Source: Stictocephala bisonia (lineage: Eukaryota > Arthropoda > Insecta > Hemiptera > Membracidae). Taken from it: a stretch of 64,000 nucleotides of DNA. The stretch lies in the NCBI GenBank assembly GCA_035578905.1, contig JAQJVL010002676.1, positions 22,588 to 86,587 of the forward strand, read 5' to 3'. Each line of letters begins with the position of its first letter. Positions within the stretch are counted from its first letter, which is position 1. The notes below the pieces were generated by a model. It searched no databases and was not told the DNA's origin. It saw only the letters and a program-made list of their open reading frames with translations. Shown here piece by piece: positions 11,854 to 23,399 of this stretch. Both the position numbers and the translations under genes were made by a program.

Positions 11854-13210
11854 CAGTATTGTGCGAATTAATGTGAACAGAGACAAAATTTCAATTTTCA
11901 TAAGTTGGCACACCTGCTGTGCCCATTCTATCAGCTGTTTTGTCCAGGAAACAACATTACCTCAAAACCTTATTAGTAAATTGATGTAAACACGTGCTTT
12001 TTATTAAAACAGTGATATATTTTAATGTTTATGCAAGTTTGTGTTATTTTCGTTGATATTGTGAAAATGGTGCATTCTGGTTTGATTTGTTATTAATATG
12101 GATATCACGCCTAGAAAAAGAGAAAAGGTGATAACACTTAGTGAGCATACACCAATGACTCAGAGGGACATTGCAAAGGAGTGTTGTGTAAGTTTGGGTG
12201 CAGTAAACAAAATCATCAAACAAAAAAAGCAAACAGGGTCAGTTGAAGTGCAGCGGAAAGGAAAATGTGGAAGAAAACGGAAGACTACTCCTCGAGATGA
12301 AGCCTTTCTATTGCGAGATAGCAAATTTCATCCCAGAAAAACAAGCTATGACCTTCAGCAAGATTTAGAAAAGGCTGGAGTGAAAATTCACGACTCAACA
12401 GTACGCAGACGTCTCTTAGAAGGAGGGAGAAGAGCCGTGAGACCACAGAGAAAACAACTTCTGACAGTGCCTATGATGAAAAAAAGGCTGAATTGGGCAA
12501 AAAAATATGCTCATTGGAGTGCAGAAGATTGGAGAAAAGTGTTATTTTCTGACGAGACCCACTTCGTTGTGCAGGGCCAGCGATCAAAGTTCGTTCGTAA
12601 GGCAGCCAATGAGTCACTTTCTGCTAGACAGTCAAACATCCCCCCTAAAAAATGTTCTGGGGCTGTTTTTCATACTCAGGTACTGGCACACTTATTTCAA
12701 TTGTAGGTATGATGAATAGTGAAAAATACAAAGCATTGCTAGGGCAACGCTAAGCTACAGAACTTAATAAAGTACAGGCTGAAGGGACCGCAATTTTTCA
12801 ACAAGACTCGGCTCCGTGCCACGTATCGAAGATTATGATGAAATACTTTACAGATAATAATATTACCCTTCTTGATTGGCCTGGGAATTCACCTGATCTT
12901 AATCCTATAGGAAATTTGTGGGCAATATGTAAGGCTAGGCTACAAAAATTGGACTGTACGACAAAAACAAAACTGGTGGAAGCAGTGATTCATGTTTGGT
13001 TTAGAGATGAAGCCATCACAAACAATTGCAAAAAAACTTGTGGATTCCATGCCAAGAAGACTCCACGAAGTCATAAAAGTAAAAGGGGGACACATTAAAT
13101 ACTAGTTAATGGAAATTATCTCATGTAAGTGTACCTAAATGTATCTTTGTCCTTAATAAATCATTTTTACAAATTATTTCTGTTTGTTCACATTAATTCG
13201 CACAATACTG
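11854..13210 (+). mobile_element. Tc1-type (IS630-Tc1-mariner) DNA transposon, defective
   Basis: Terminal inverted repeats of about 28 bp begin CAGTATTGTGCGAATTAATG at 11854 and end with the complement CATTAATTCGCACAATACTG at 13210. Both sides are flanked by the TA dinucleotide (11852-11853, 13211-13212), the classic target of this superfamily. The total of 1357 bp is close to the usual 1.3-1.7 kb. It contains a broken transposase gene and sits inside the LTR-like element, so it inserted later than that element. Confidence 0.93.
12098..13098 (+). pseudogene. Tc1-type DD34E transposase, frameshifted, catalytic Glu lost
   Basis: The first open part (12098-12706, 202 codons) has an N-terminal helix-turn-helix region (about residues 5-45), a basic GRKRK linker (58-62), a second DNA-binding segment and the first catalytic Asp in FSDETHF (D152). 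A frame change then follows. The second part covers the QQDSAP motif (second Asp at 12805-12807) and 12835-13098 with LDWPGNSPDLNPIGNLW. The codon 34 residues after the second Asp, where these enzymes have Glu (NPIE.LW), is GGA (12910-12912), i.e. Gly. Frameshift plus loss of an essential metal-binding residue means no autonomous activity. The family's role is cut-and-paste transposition at TA sites in the nucleus. Confidence 0.9.
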
Positions 13211-13213
13211 TAT

Positions 13214-14250
13214 ATTTAAGGGTTATGTGTAATATTTTGTTGTGATGGCTGGACTGTGTTTGATGTGCTGTGTGTTGTGCCTTACAGTCCAGGGTCCTCG
13301 AGTGGGACATTTTCCCTCAGCCGGTCGTCCGGGCAAAGTTCTACCATCCACACTGCCAGCCTGGCCTGAGGACCATGTATAGAGGCCATTGGTGACCCTG
13401 CTGCCCCACCTACATCTTTGGGTATGAGTCTTCTGTCCTCAGGTCAGTGCTTTCCATCTTATTTTCCCGGCGGCTGAGCTGGGGGGGTTTTATTGGTGCA
13501 TCGTTTAAAAGAAAAAAAAAAAAGAAAAAAAAACAAGTGCATAGAAAGAAGAAAAAATGTTTATGGATATATTTATGTGGCCTAGGCCTAAGACTGAACA
13601 GTGATTAATGCAACACAGCCATTGGGGACATATTTATTTATTAAAGAAAGAAAAACTTTAAATTACACAAAGAACGTTCGCTGTTAATATTTATTGTTAT
13701 TTATTTTTAATTAGTAGTTTTTCTTGTTACATTTGTTTAGATTTTTATATTTGTTAGGTCCCCATTGTTAGATCCTGTTATTATTGATTTATATGCTTAG
13801 GCCTAGTTATTGTTATTTATTTTTTTGTTAAGTGTATTAGGGGGGGGTTTTGAAGTGAATTTTTACTCGAACGGTACCGTGTTATATTTTCTTTTAAATT
13901 ATTTAATTTTTAAACTTTCACCAAAAGGGGATTATTGTTCTTTTGCTTAACTTTTAATTCGGAGCTGCCCAGGGATTCCGGCTTACTCCCTGGCCCGGTG
14001 GAATCAAGGGATGTGGGGCTAAATTGCCGGTTTAAATGTTGTGATCCAAAAGTTTTCTAAATTTTCACTTTTATTTGGGGCTTAATATTTTCTTACGTTT
14101 TGGGGTGTCTCAGGCTAAACTGCAGATAGGCCATACAGTTGGTTAATTGTTCAATTTTGGGTATTTGTAGAGTTTGTGGTATTTATAGCGTTTGTTATTA
14201 TTGTGTAGTATCTTGGTAATTTTAGTGTTTGTTATTATTTATTTAAGTGA
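13214..14250 (+). other. Middle of the LTR-like element, no gene
   Basis: This 1-kb stretch between the Tc1 insertion and the conserved 3' end of the host element holds a GC-richer block (13290-13480) and T-rich sequence. No frame gives retroviral-type proteins. It is absent from the 551-bp relative. Confidence 0.45.
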
Positions 14251-14472
14251 GAATTTCTATTGTGGCCTTCTGCTTTTTTTGTTGTGGCCTTCTGCCTTTT
14301 TTGTTGTGGCCTTCTGCCTGCCAGTTTGTTTTCCTAATAAAAAGTAGTTTTGCTCAGCTGCCGAGTTTTATTTTGGACCCTCCAACTGCCACCCGTGATC
14401 CCATCGCTCGACTTGTTTTGAGCCATCCCCCAGTTGGCACGCTTTCCAGCTTTGGTGGGGGGATGGGTCTCA

Positions 14473-15476
14473 GGTTCAATCAATATTGTCTGTGCAATGA
14501 CAAAACACTATGTAGTAGACAATCACTTGTCAGTAGGTCAATACCAACTGGCCAGTCCCCTGTGTATTGGAGCTACCTATGTCTATCAAGTGCTTGTAGA
14601 CATTGTCGTAAGTGCTTGTCTCAGATATTGTTGGTAGGTCAATCAATATTGTCTGTGCAATGTCATCACACTAGGTAGTAGACAATCACTTGTCACTGGG
14701 TCAATACCAACTGGCCAGTCCCCTGTATATTGAAGCTACATATGTCTATCAAGTGCTTTTATACCTTGGCGTAAGTGCTTATATCAGATACTGTTGATGG
14801 TTCAATCAATATTGTCTGTGCAATGACAAAACACTATGTAGTGGACAGTCACTTGTCAGTAGGTCAATACCAACTGGCCTGTCCCCTGTGTATTGGTGCT
14901 ACCTATGTCTATCAAGTGCTTGTGGACATTGTCGTAAGTGTTTGTCTCAGATATTGTTGATGGTTCAATCAATATTGTCTGTGCAATGACAAAACACTAT
15001 ATAGTGGACAGTCACTTGTCAGTAGGTCAATACCAACTAGCCAGTCCCCTGTGTATTGGAGCTACCTATGTCTATCAAGTGTTTGTAAACCTATGCATGA
15101 GTGCATATATCAGATACTGTTAATGGATCAATCAATATCGTCTGTACAATGTCAACACACTAGGTAGTAGACAGTCACTTGTCAGTAGGTCATTACCAAC
15201 TGGCCTGTCCCCCGTTTATTGAAGCTACCTATATCTATCACGTGCTTGTAAACATTGTCGTAATTGCTTATATCGGATAATGTTAATGGTTCAATCAATA
15301 TTGTCTGTACAATGTCAACACAATAGGTAGTACACAGTCACTTCTCTGTAGGTCAATACCAACTGGCCTGTCCCCTGTGTATTGGAGCTACCTATGTCTA
15401 TCAAGTGCTTGTAGACATTGTCATAAGTGTTTGTCTCAGATAGTGTTGATAGGTCAATCAATATTGTCTGTGCAAT
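14473..15476 (+). repeat. 163-bp satellite array, second block (about 6 units)
   Basis: The same monomer as 9918-11084 continues with anchors at 14474, 14637, 14800, 14963, 15126, 15289 and 15452, all 163 bp apart. Units here are more diverged toward the right edge. It was contiguous with the first block before the LTR-like insertion. Confidence 0.9.
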
Positions 15477-17090
15477 GTGAGTACACTATTGAGTTTTACA
15501 CTAAATTGAAAATAAAGTACCTTAGTATTAATAGTTTTATTTATATGTCAACACTGCTATAAGCCAATAAAAATTAATAAAACTTTAGTGCTTCAGCATA
15601 TAAATGTCGTCGAATAGATCAATTTATGAGACTGCCACCCACCTACCAATAAATGTACAATGTTGTTGACCCATCCACCTCTAACACTTACAGTGGTGTT
15701 GAGATTACCGATAACTCATTAATTTATTACAACACAGTCATCTCTTACAAAATTTTAATTTTCATTCACCAATAAAGTATAATTTGCATAGTACAACATG
15801 TGAACTATGTAAATCTAAGTTATGGTTTATGTCTGCCATAACCAGCGATCTGCTTTCCAACGTCGAATCTGCCGTTACTTACGGGCTTACAGTATGTTAG
15901 AGCTACAAGCAGATTACAACCGTCTTTACAATGTAAAATATAGTTTATACGTAACAGAAATATCGAAAGGTTAAATAATGTACAGATTGTTACTTTATAT
16001 ACCTATATCAAGAGTTACTTTGAGTAGGATTTCTACACCTAAAACATTTATTTTTTAATTTTGTTTTCTGTCACTACAGTAAAATACGGATGGTTTTGAT
16101 GTCGAAAATAAATATAAAATAAAAAGTACCTTATTAATTTGCCAAATATTTATTTGGTGTTATGTCTCGAAATATACACAAAAACAAATTAGTATGCACT
16201 AGTTCCTCTTGTAAAAAGTAATTGGCAAACAAAGCATAATTTATCCGCTAAATTATTCAGACTGGCGAATCTGTTATTTTATAAAAAAGTATTTTGTGTT
16301 CCCTTCATGAAAAAACTCGTCATCATTTTAGTATAACTCATATTATATAATAATAATAAAACTGGAAATTATGAAAGATGAACAGTATCATTAATTAAAA
16401 ACAAGAAAAAAACAGTAATTGTAATGATTATTTTATAAGACACACTAACAGGCTATTAGTCTATAACAGTTTATAATCTAAAGATTATTAAATATTACAC
16501 ATTTTAGACTATTTTAAATGATGTCGTTCCAAGTAGAAACTCCATAGAAATGCTGTGAACATTCAATCAGTAGTATAATTTATTTTAAATAAATTTAATA
16601 GTAGTTAGAAGTTAAGAATTCTACAAGGTTAAAGCTATGGAATACAGTTAAACAAGGCATTGTGTTATGAATACATTGTATTGGTAATGACGTATATTTA
16701 CAATGTCTAATGAAACAAAGTCGTCCAAGTGCAAAGAACCCATGTTGAAGCGCAAACTAATTGAAATCATCTCTGATCGAAGTCATTGGATTTTCTGCTC
16801 ACTGCTCTGGAAGTCATGTGTAGGTATGTTTAATTAATCTTTCACGTTGTTTTATACATTCCCAAAGGTAATTGGTATTTTGAGCTTCATCCAAGCAAAT
16901 ATTTAGCCCCGTTCGTTAGGCTATTAGTATTGTTTTCAACATCTAGATTGTTACAAGGTAAAGTATGTTAATATTTTATGAGTCTGAAATTCATATTGGA
17001 TTTGACTCTCCTTAATGCTAATGTTAAATTCAAATAAATGTTATATATTTATTTACGAAAACGCACAATTTCAAACTTAAACTATTTTGA
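15477..17090. other. AT-rich spacer
   Basis: No supported gene. One short frame (16703-16837) ends in a splice-donor-like word and is discussed among the findings only. Confidence 0.45.
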
Positions 17091-17123
17091 AAGAGATAGA
17101 GAAAGAAAGACAGAGCAAAAAAA

Positions 17124-17273
<150 letters not shown>

Positions 17274-17774
17274 TGTTTTGAGCCCAAAAAAATGATTTTA
17301 ATTGTATCCCTTAATTTATATTTTACACATTTATAACTATTGTTCTATATGTTTTACGAATAAACCAAAGTAGACATAATATATCTGAGTGGGCACTAGT
17401 CACAACTGTCCTAAGAATTATGCTGTCTAAAATAGATACATTTTTATAAATCAACCTATATTAATATATGGTATACTGAACATAGTTTGGGCTATTCTAT
17501 ACTGTCCAAATTGTATTCTACAATATATATATATTTCACCATTACACTTCATTGTTTATTTTATACTACCGTATCTTGTTAGTGGAAAAAATAGTTTCAT
17601 TACTAGATCTTAATCTTCCCTTATATTAATAACATATTTCAGTGAATTTGAAAAATATCATTTACCATCCCACAACAATAATTAGTTGTAAATGGTTTGA
17701 AGCCAAACATTTATATTAAACTATCTTTTGACAAGTATAAAAGTGTCATTATAGTAATAACAATTATTTATGAT

Positions 17775-17915
17775 TTAGACCCACCTTCGAAGGGTGAACT
17801 TTAATTAACGAGTGAAGTACCGACCGTTGGTTCAGTGGGGATTCGAACCTTGGAAACTGCCCTCCAAAGTCTGAAGCTTTATCCACTGAGCCACCACTCT
17901 GACATCAGTGGCATG
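17775..17915 (-). repeat. tRNA-derived SINE (family B)
   Basis: On the minus strand it has an A box 'gtggctcagtggataaagc' and, about 40 bp later, a B box 'ggttcgaatcc', followed by a 'ccaacggtcggta' tail region. The same order occurs at 63742-63890. The A/B spacing and sequence are those of a RNA polymerase III promoter of tRNA origin, but no acceptor stem can form, so it is a SINE head and not a tRNA gene. Confidence 0.7.
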
Positions 17916-20405
17916 TTCTACCTTATTAATTTTATTATTGCTAGGCGTTGTGTAGGCAATTGACATACACGGTGAGAGGAGTCCTGTAGTCAGATTGCCT
18001 ATCCAGCGCCGTCACATCTTTTAGTGATAGACTAAAAGAACAATTTGATTTCTTTTACCATGGTGAATTCGGATACTGTCGATGATTTCGCTCACGCACA
18101 ATTTTTTTTAAAAAGTATTTTAATTTGTTATCTTTTTTAATGATAGGCTAGGGGACACCCCTGCACGTTTCTCATGACGCCTCGGCATTCGGCTTTGGCA
18201 TATAACTTATGAACTGCATGTATTAGTAAATAAACTGTATTAAGTAAAATCATATTATTTAAATTCATTTAAAGTAGCTCAGCTCATTGCACTTGATTTG
18301 CACTCTGTTTATAGTATAATAATTATAAACAACGAATCTAAGCCTATTTCAAATGTTTTCATTTTATTTAACGGCTAATGATAACATACACACAGACAGA
18401 CATGTATTCACTATTTTATAATTAACTTGATATTTTACTGTGCTGCTCTCTATGTTTATCCTAACAAGTTATTTTGACCATTTAACATTTGTTTATGCCG
18501 CCAGCTGGTCAATTAAAATTAATCTCCATAAGAATAACATTGCAACTTTGACGCGGCGTAGGACAAACACCTACGAGAATTTAAAAACGTCTAGCTCCAT
18601 TAAGACTTAGAAACCAACATATCTTTAGAATAAAATATAATTCATAAAAAATCGATCAAGTAATAAGTTTAGAAAGTGAGTGAACTAAATGACCCGATTG
18701 TTTTAATACATTATTGTAAAATAAAATTTACATTTCGTCATTAAATTCTTGCAAAAGAAAAACACTCGCTTTGATAACGATGTGTGTTATTGTTATCTTA
18801 ATAGGTATTTAAATGCACGTTGCTTTTGACAAAAATTTAGACGGAAAGAGATGATGCAATAAGACTACTATTTTATCATTACTATTTCCACATCTATAAA
18901 TGAAATTAAAAAATACTTATTGAGTTATTTCTGACAATACATTGCTTAGACCAAAACATTTAAAAATATTAAAATATATTAAAGTCAAGAATTTATTAAA
19001 AAAAACCTAGTTCATATTGTGCATGCACGTATATTTAAGGAGCTAAATACAACTTACTCATTAAAATAGTTTATTATAAAATTAGTTAAATTATAACAAG
19101 TACTTGGTTGGGAATGCCAGTGGCCGAGCGGTCTGAGTACCTTATTAATGTACATGTTAGAGATACCGTAGTTTCATACCTTAATATTGGTATGAATACC
19201 AATAGATAGAATACCAATAGATACCGTAGTTAATAAATATAATTGGCTCGTAGTGACACCTTTTTACAGTATCAATGAATTTTTCGAATGTAAATTGTAA
19301 TATATATAATTCAGAATTGGGTTATTTGAAATGATTACTTTGTTTAGAAATTTGACTCAGTTGTAGCCTATGTATGTCTTTTTCGTTATAAACATGTACA
19401 GATATTTGTAACCTGATTTTTATAACTTACTGCAGTGTTAGTGGATTCTTAAATGTTAAATGTAATTTGTAGAATATAATTTTCATTGCTTAGTGTAAGA
19501 TGATTGCTTAGTGTAGGAATTTGAAACATTGCTGTTTGTACAGATATTTGTTGTACATTTGTAAATATTTGTAACCTGACGTTGTCTATTGCTGTAAAGT
19601 TTAATGACAATAAAGGAAAGAAAATAACCTGGACACTAAAGAAATACACAAGTAAAATACTTGTAAAGCTGACCGATAGAATGTATGTCCTTAATATCGA
19701 TATGGTGTTCTATGAAGGCAAGCTGTCTCTCCAGGGGGTATGGAAGCCAGCTTTGCTCAATCAGAAAACATTCACCGTGATAAATAAAAGGTATTCACAA
19801 TATCATATGTATTCTTCTTAGTTAGTAAATACAAAATCTGTAACTGTATAGTCAGTTATATTTTAGTAAATATACAAACTACATATGTATTTAATGTTCG
19901 TAGAGTTTGTTTGTAATTTTTTGTAAAGTTTATAAGTCGAGTACTGTTTTGGTACTTTTTTTATATTTTGTACTGAAGAAAAACTCAATTTAAAATATCT
20001 TGGTTCATTCACCAATATTTAAAAGTCAGATATATAGAATTTTATGTCAATTTAATTAAAATTATATAACATTAGTACTTTCTCATAAAATTATTGTCTG
20101 AATAGTGTTGTACGCTAGTTATTATTATTATTGAACTAAAACTATAAAAATAATAACGACCTAGTGGCCAAAGTAATTGAAATGAATTTATAAGAAACAG
20201 AATTGTTTGATTTTAGTATTTAGATTTCACATAAAAATACAGAAATAAAAGTAAAATTAAAACACATAAAAAAATATTTTATAGTGTAATATGTTATATA
20301 ATCGTAAATTAAATTATATCCCTCAATTATTCTTGTTATACTTGATGACTACCTATAGTACCCATGCTTTATTACAGAATTGTGTTTTTGCTGTGACAAC
20401 TACAC
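17916..20405. other. Spacer with one tRNA-like fragment
   Basis: No supported gene. A Leu/Ser-type A-box word lies near 19120-19140 with no proper B box. A 79-codon frame at 19582-19821 has ordinary amino-acid composition but no recognisable motif. Confidence 0.4.
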
Positions 20406-20409
20406 CCTT

Positions 20410-20530
20410 GATCACGGTTTCTAACCAGTTTAATCACGTTGATAGCCAAGTTAATCATGGGTGTTAATCAAGTTGATCACTGGAGCTGACCAAGATTGCC
20501 ACGTGTGCTGAAAAGGTTGATCACGACTAT
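20410..20530. repeat. Short decayed minisatellite, unit about 26 bp
   Basis: The words 'gatcacgg', 'taatcacgttgatagcc', 'ttaatcatggg', 'gttgatcactgg' and 'gttgatcacg' alternate with 'aaccagttt/agccaagtt/gaccaag', at steps of about 22-28 bp. This amounts to four or five diverged units. Confidence 0.5.
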
Positions 20531-21960
20531 CAATTTAGGCCAGATAATACGTAAGTGAATGAAAATTTTATAAATAGTCCAAAAACGTTCCTTGATTGAA
20601 AAGCTAATATTTATTTCATTAAAAATAATTTGTGGAAAATTCATAATTTTACTATTTATCTTTACATTACACGCTTAATTGTTGAACAAAAAGCAATGAA
20701 ACATCATTGTGAAGTTGCAGCATCATGAGCTCTCATTCGTACGACTAATGGTAATTGTTGGCTGATATTTTGTTTTTTAGAGAGAATATTCTAAAATCCT
20801 TTTAAAGTATGCAGCTAGAACCTATAAAGAATATTTGGGCCAAGCTTGATGGTCGAAAGCCGTATGGGTTATTAGGAACTGCAGTGAGTCAGCCAATTGT
20901 GTTTGGCTTTTATTTTATATAATGAATCGAATTAAAAAAATATATATATTTAATATATTATTCTATATAGCTAAATATTGAGTATTTAATAGTAAAAAGC
21001 CCACTGATACAAATTGATCAGTCTATTGTGTCATACTACTCATTTTTGCACTTGTATGGCCTCATTAAGAGAGGTTAAATGATGTTGTTATATTACTTTG
21101 TTATTCAATAACAAATGGTGCCTCAACCGTAATAATATATTTGCATCATAAAACAGTCAACCCCGAGATTGGTTTAAACAAACCCCACTACACAGAGTTG
21201 TACAAATATGTTTAGGCAAGTTGCTCTATCCGCAAACTGTGCAGATATTACCTTTTCAACAAAGGTTAAATATTGTTGTTATACAAACGAATATACGAAT
21301 ATTGTTTCACAGAATAACAACGTTTCGTTAAACAAATATTACTTTATTGTTAGTATTTTTAAGTTTAGTCGAGTGAAATGAAATAATAATAAGTATATAC
21401 GAGTAATATTTTAATTTCTATTAAAATTCTCCGAATTAGTGAAACATTTAGGAAAGGCCCTAATGACATAGATAATCAATCACACATATTTTATAGTTTC
21501 CTAATTTTTACTGCACTAAAAAGCAAAATCCATTATGCAAACTTTATTATATTTTAAAATAAGGAATCAAAAATACCATCGATATTTCCTGAAATTGATA
21601 ATAGGCCCATAAACCAAATATATATAATGTTTAACATATTTTTATATTTACCATAAACATTGCATTTTTTTCATGAAACAACTAATGTTTCAACTATCCA
21701 TATAAGTTCTTATCGTTAAGAGACTTTTTCTCCTCAGCTAAAAACTTTAATTAAGCTGATATCATTTTCTGTAAATCTAACATCCGACAAAAAGATGTGT
21801 AGACAGTTTTTGCACAGTTCATAACTGTCATATCCAGCAGTAGATTTTGTAAGAAACGCTTACGAAACAATAATAGTTTCATGTTATTTTATCATTCAAA
21901 AAATAATTCCTGGTCTGTAAGTATTAATTATACATTTCTTATAACTAGAATCTACATTTT
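20531..21960. other. AT-rich spacer
   Basis: No gene, RNA or ordered repeat recognised. Confidence 0.5.
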
Positions 21961-23173
21961 CCGGTAACAACCCATCAAGGTAATATCTACAATATTTACA
22001 AGATAACCAGACGTCTCGCCCACAATGTGATGTGGCATTCTCAGTGGTTTCTCTGAGACTGAAATCGGTGAATGACCTACCAGCTTTTATAACAGGTGGA
22101 GGGGTGGGGACTGGTTTGGCAGGTATGCTGGTGAGGTGGCTGAGGCACGATCCACGTAACCTACGGTCATTAGTCGAAGAAAATCAATATGACTGACTCT
22201 TCTATTTTATTTCAATTTACTTAAAATGGATTCCCATGTCTTTGAAAGCCGTATACTATCATCCTTAAGAAAATTATTTCTTATTTTATATATTTATATA
22301 GCTTCCCTTACGATTCTCGAGTAGTAATGCGGGATATTGGCAAGGACTTTAGTTTTGTCAAATAATATTCCAGGATAACTTTTTGTGCTATGTTCAGCAA
22401 CTGGAATTTTATCTCTGACTGGCCTCAGAAAATTCTTCAATTTATTCGGAGCTTATAAATAGTTTGTATATTTTCTTCATTTAATATCCTCCCAATCTTT
22501 TCCGTTGTTCCCTTTATGTAAGGTAGATATGCCCTTTTTGTGGTATCCTTATCTTGTCTTGTATCTATTCTATTTTCTTGTTCTTTCCTCTTCTGCTGTT
22601 TTCCAATAGTATTACTGATTTTTATACCTGAATACCCATTCTGTTTTAATGTTGAATCTAATATTTGTCATTCTTCCTTCCAACTATTTGAGTCCGAAAT
22701 GTAAATAGCTCGATTAAGACCGTATTCTTCTGTTTTGGATGATGATGGGAAGCAGAATTTAAATATATATTGGTATGTGTAGGTTTCCGGTATACAGAGT
22801 GGTCTATTCGTCCATCTCTTCTTCTCACAGTTAAAACGTCAAGGAAAGGCCGACTTCCGTTATTCTCGATTTCCATTGAAAAGTTTATATTAGAGTGAAT
22901 AGAATTAATATTTTGCAGAAAATCATACAATATATCTCTACCATGTAGCCACACAGCCAGAACATCATCTACATGTCGATACCATGCCTTTGGTTTCAAA
23001 TCAGACGTTTCAAGTGCCTTATTTTCAAAAAGGTTCAAGTGCCTACAAGCTGGAAGGTCATTCGCCGATCTCATTCTCAGAGAAACCACTGAGGATGCCA
23101 AATCACAGCATGGGTGAAACGTCTGTTTATCTTGTAAATATTGTAGATATTACCTTGACGCGGTTGTCACCGG
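21961..23173 (-). mobile_element. Penelope-like retroelement, truncated, with inverted terminal arms
   Basis: Two arms of about 100 bp (about 21961-22058 and 23075-23173) are reverse complements, including the outer 'ccggtaacaa...aaggtaatatctac' against 'gtagatattacctt...caccgg' words. Between them lies a minus-strand RT C-terminus followed by remains of the linker and endonuclease region. Inverted partial terminal repeats and 5' truncation are common in Penelope-like elements. The RT joins the right arm almost directly, so the N-terminal half of the RT is missing. The arms also occur alone at 8829-8972. Confidence 0.75.
22658..23101 (-). pseudogene. Penelope-like reverse transcriptase fragment
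   Basis: The 147-codon frame contains ENKALETSDLKPKAWYRHVDD, matching the motif C region of Penelope-type RTs. It continues with the expected PFLDVLTVRR and VYRKPTHTNIYLN segments. The catalytic pair is D45-D46. The residue that is normally aromatic in the Y-V-D-D box is His here. The first about 17 residues come from the terminal arm and are not native RT. Downstream (about 22200-22657), in broken frames, the words 'YLPYIKGTTEKIGRILN' and 'IQTIYKL' identify the RT-to-endonuclease linker. The GIY-YIG signature itself is not intact. The element is non-functional. Confidence 0.82.
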
Positions 23174-23399
23174 AAAATATAAATTCTAGTTATGACACCG
23201 GCCGCTTAAGCCTAAGTTCTAAGATACATTTATTATTATTATCATTTTTGACAGCAATAATAATACCACTTTCAAAGGATACTGAAAGTTGAAATTGATT
23301 ATTGATTGTGTGACTAAACTCACACTCAGCTGGTAAACCCCAATTCTCAAGTATTGCATGTTTGGGCCTAAAGGATGTTTTGGACAATTGAGAGTTCAA

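Larger units (their letters stand above)
11085..14472 (+). mobile_element. 3.4-kb LTR-like element inserted in the satellite
   Basis: The element begins TGTACCGGGTC and ends GGTCTCA, flanked by the direct repeat GGTT (11081-11084 and 14473-14476). That repeat is single in an uninterrupted satellite monomer, so the insertion and its 4-bp duplication are explicit. It is the long relative of the 551-bp copy at 4502-5052. The middle contains a Tc1-type transposon (11854-13210). Without that, about 2.03 kb remains, still much longer than the other copy. I see no gag or pol, so it is either a very long solo LTR or a large non-autonomous element. A short triplicate 'ttgtggccttctgcc' occurs at about 14260-14320. 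Confidence 0.75.

Noticed and set aside
10611..15562. Several 61-143-codon ORFs with repeated peptides such as SINIVCAMTKHYVVD
   Set aside because: They follow the 163-bp satellite monomer, which is not a multiple of three; frames end within a monomer or two. No promoter or domain.
19582..19821. 79-codon ORF of fairly normal composition
   Set aside because: No motif, no splice context and no second copy; could be chance in 64 kb.
22984..23292. 102-codon plus-strand ORF
   Set aside because: Shadow of the Penelope-like RT and its arm on the opposite strand.
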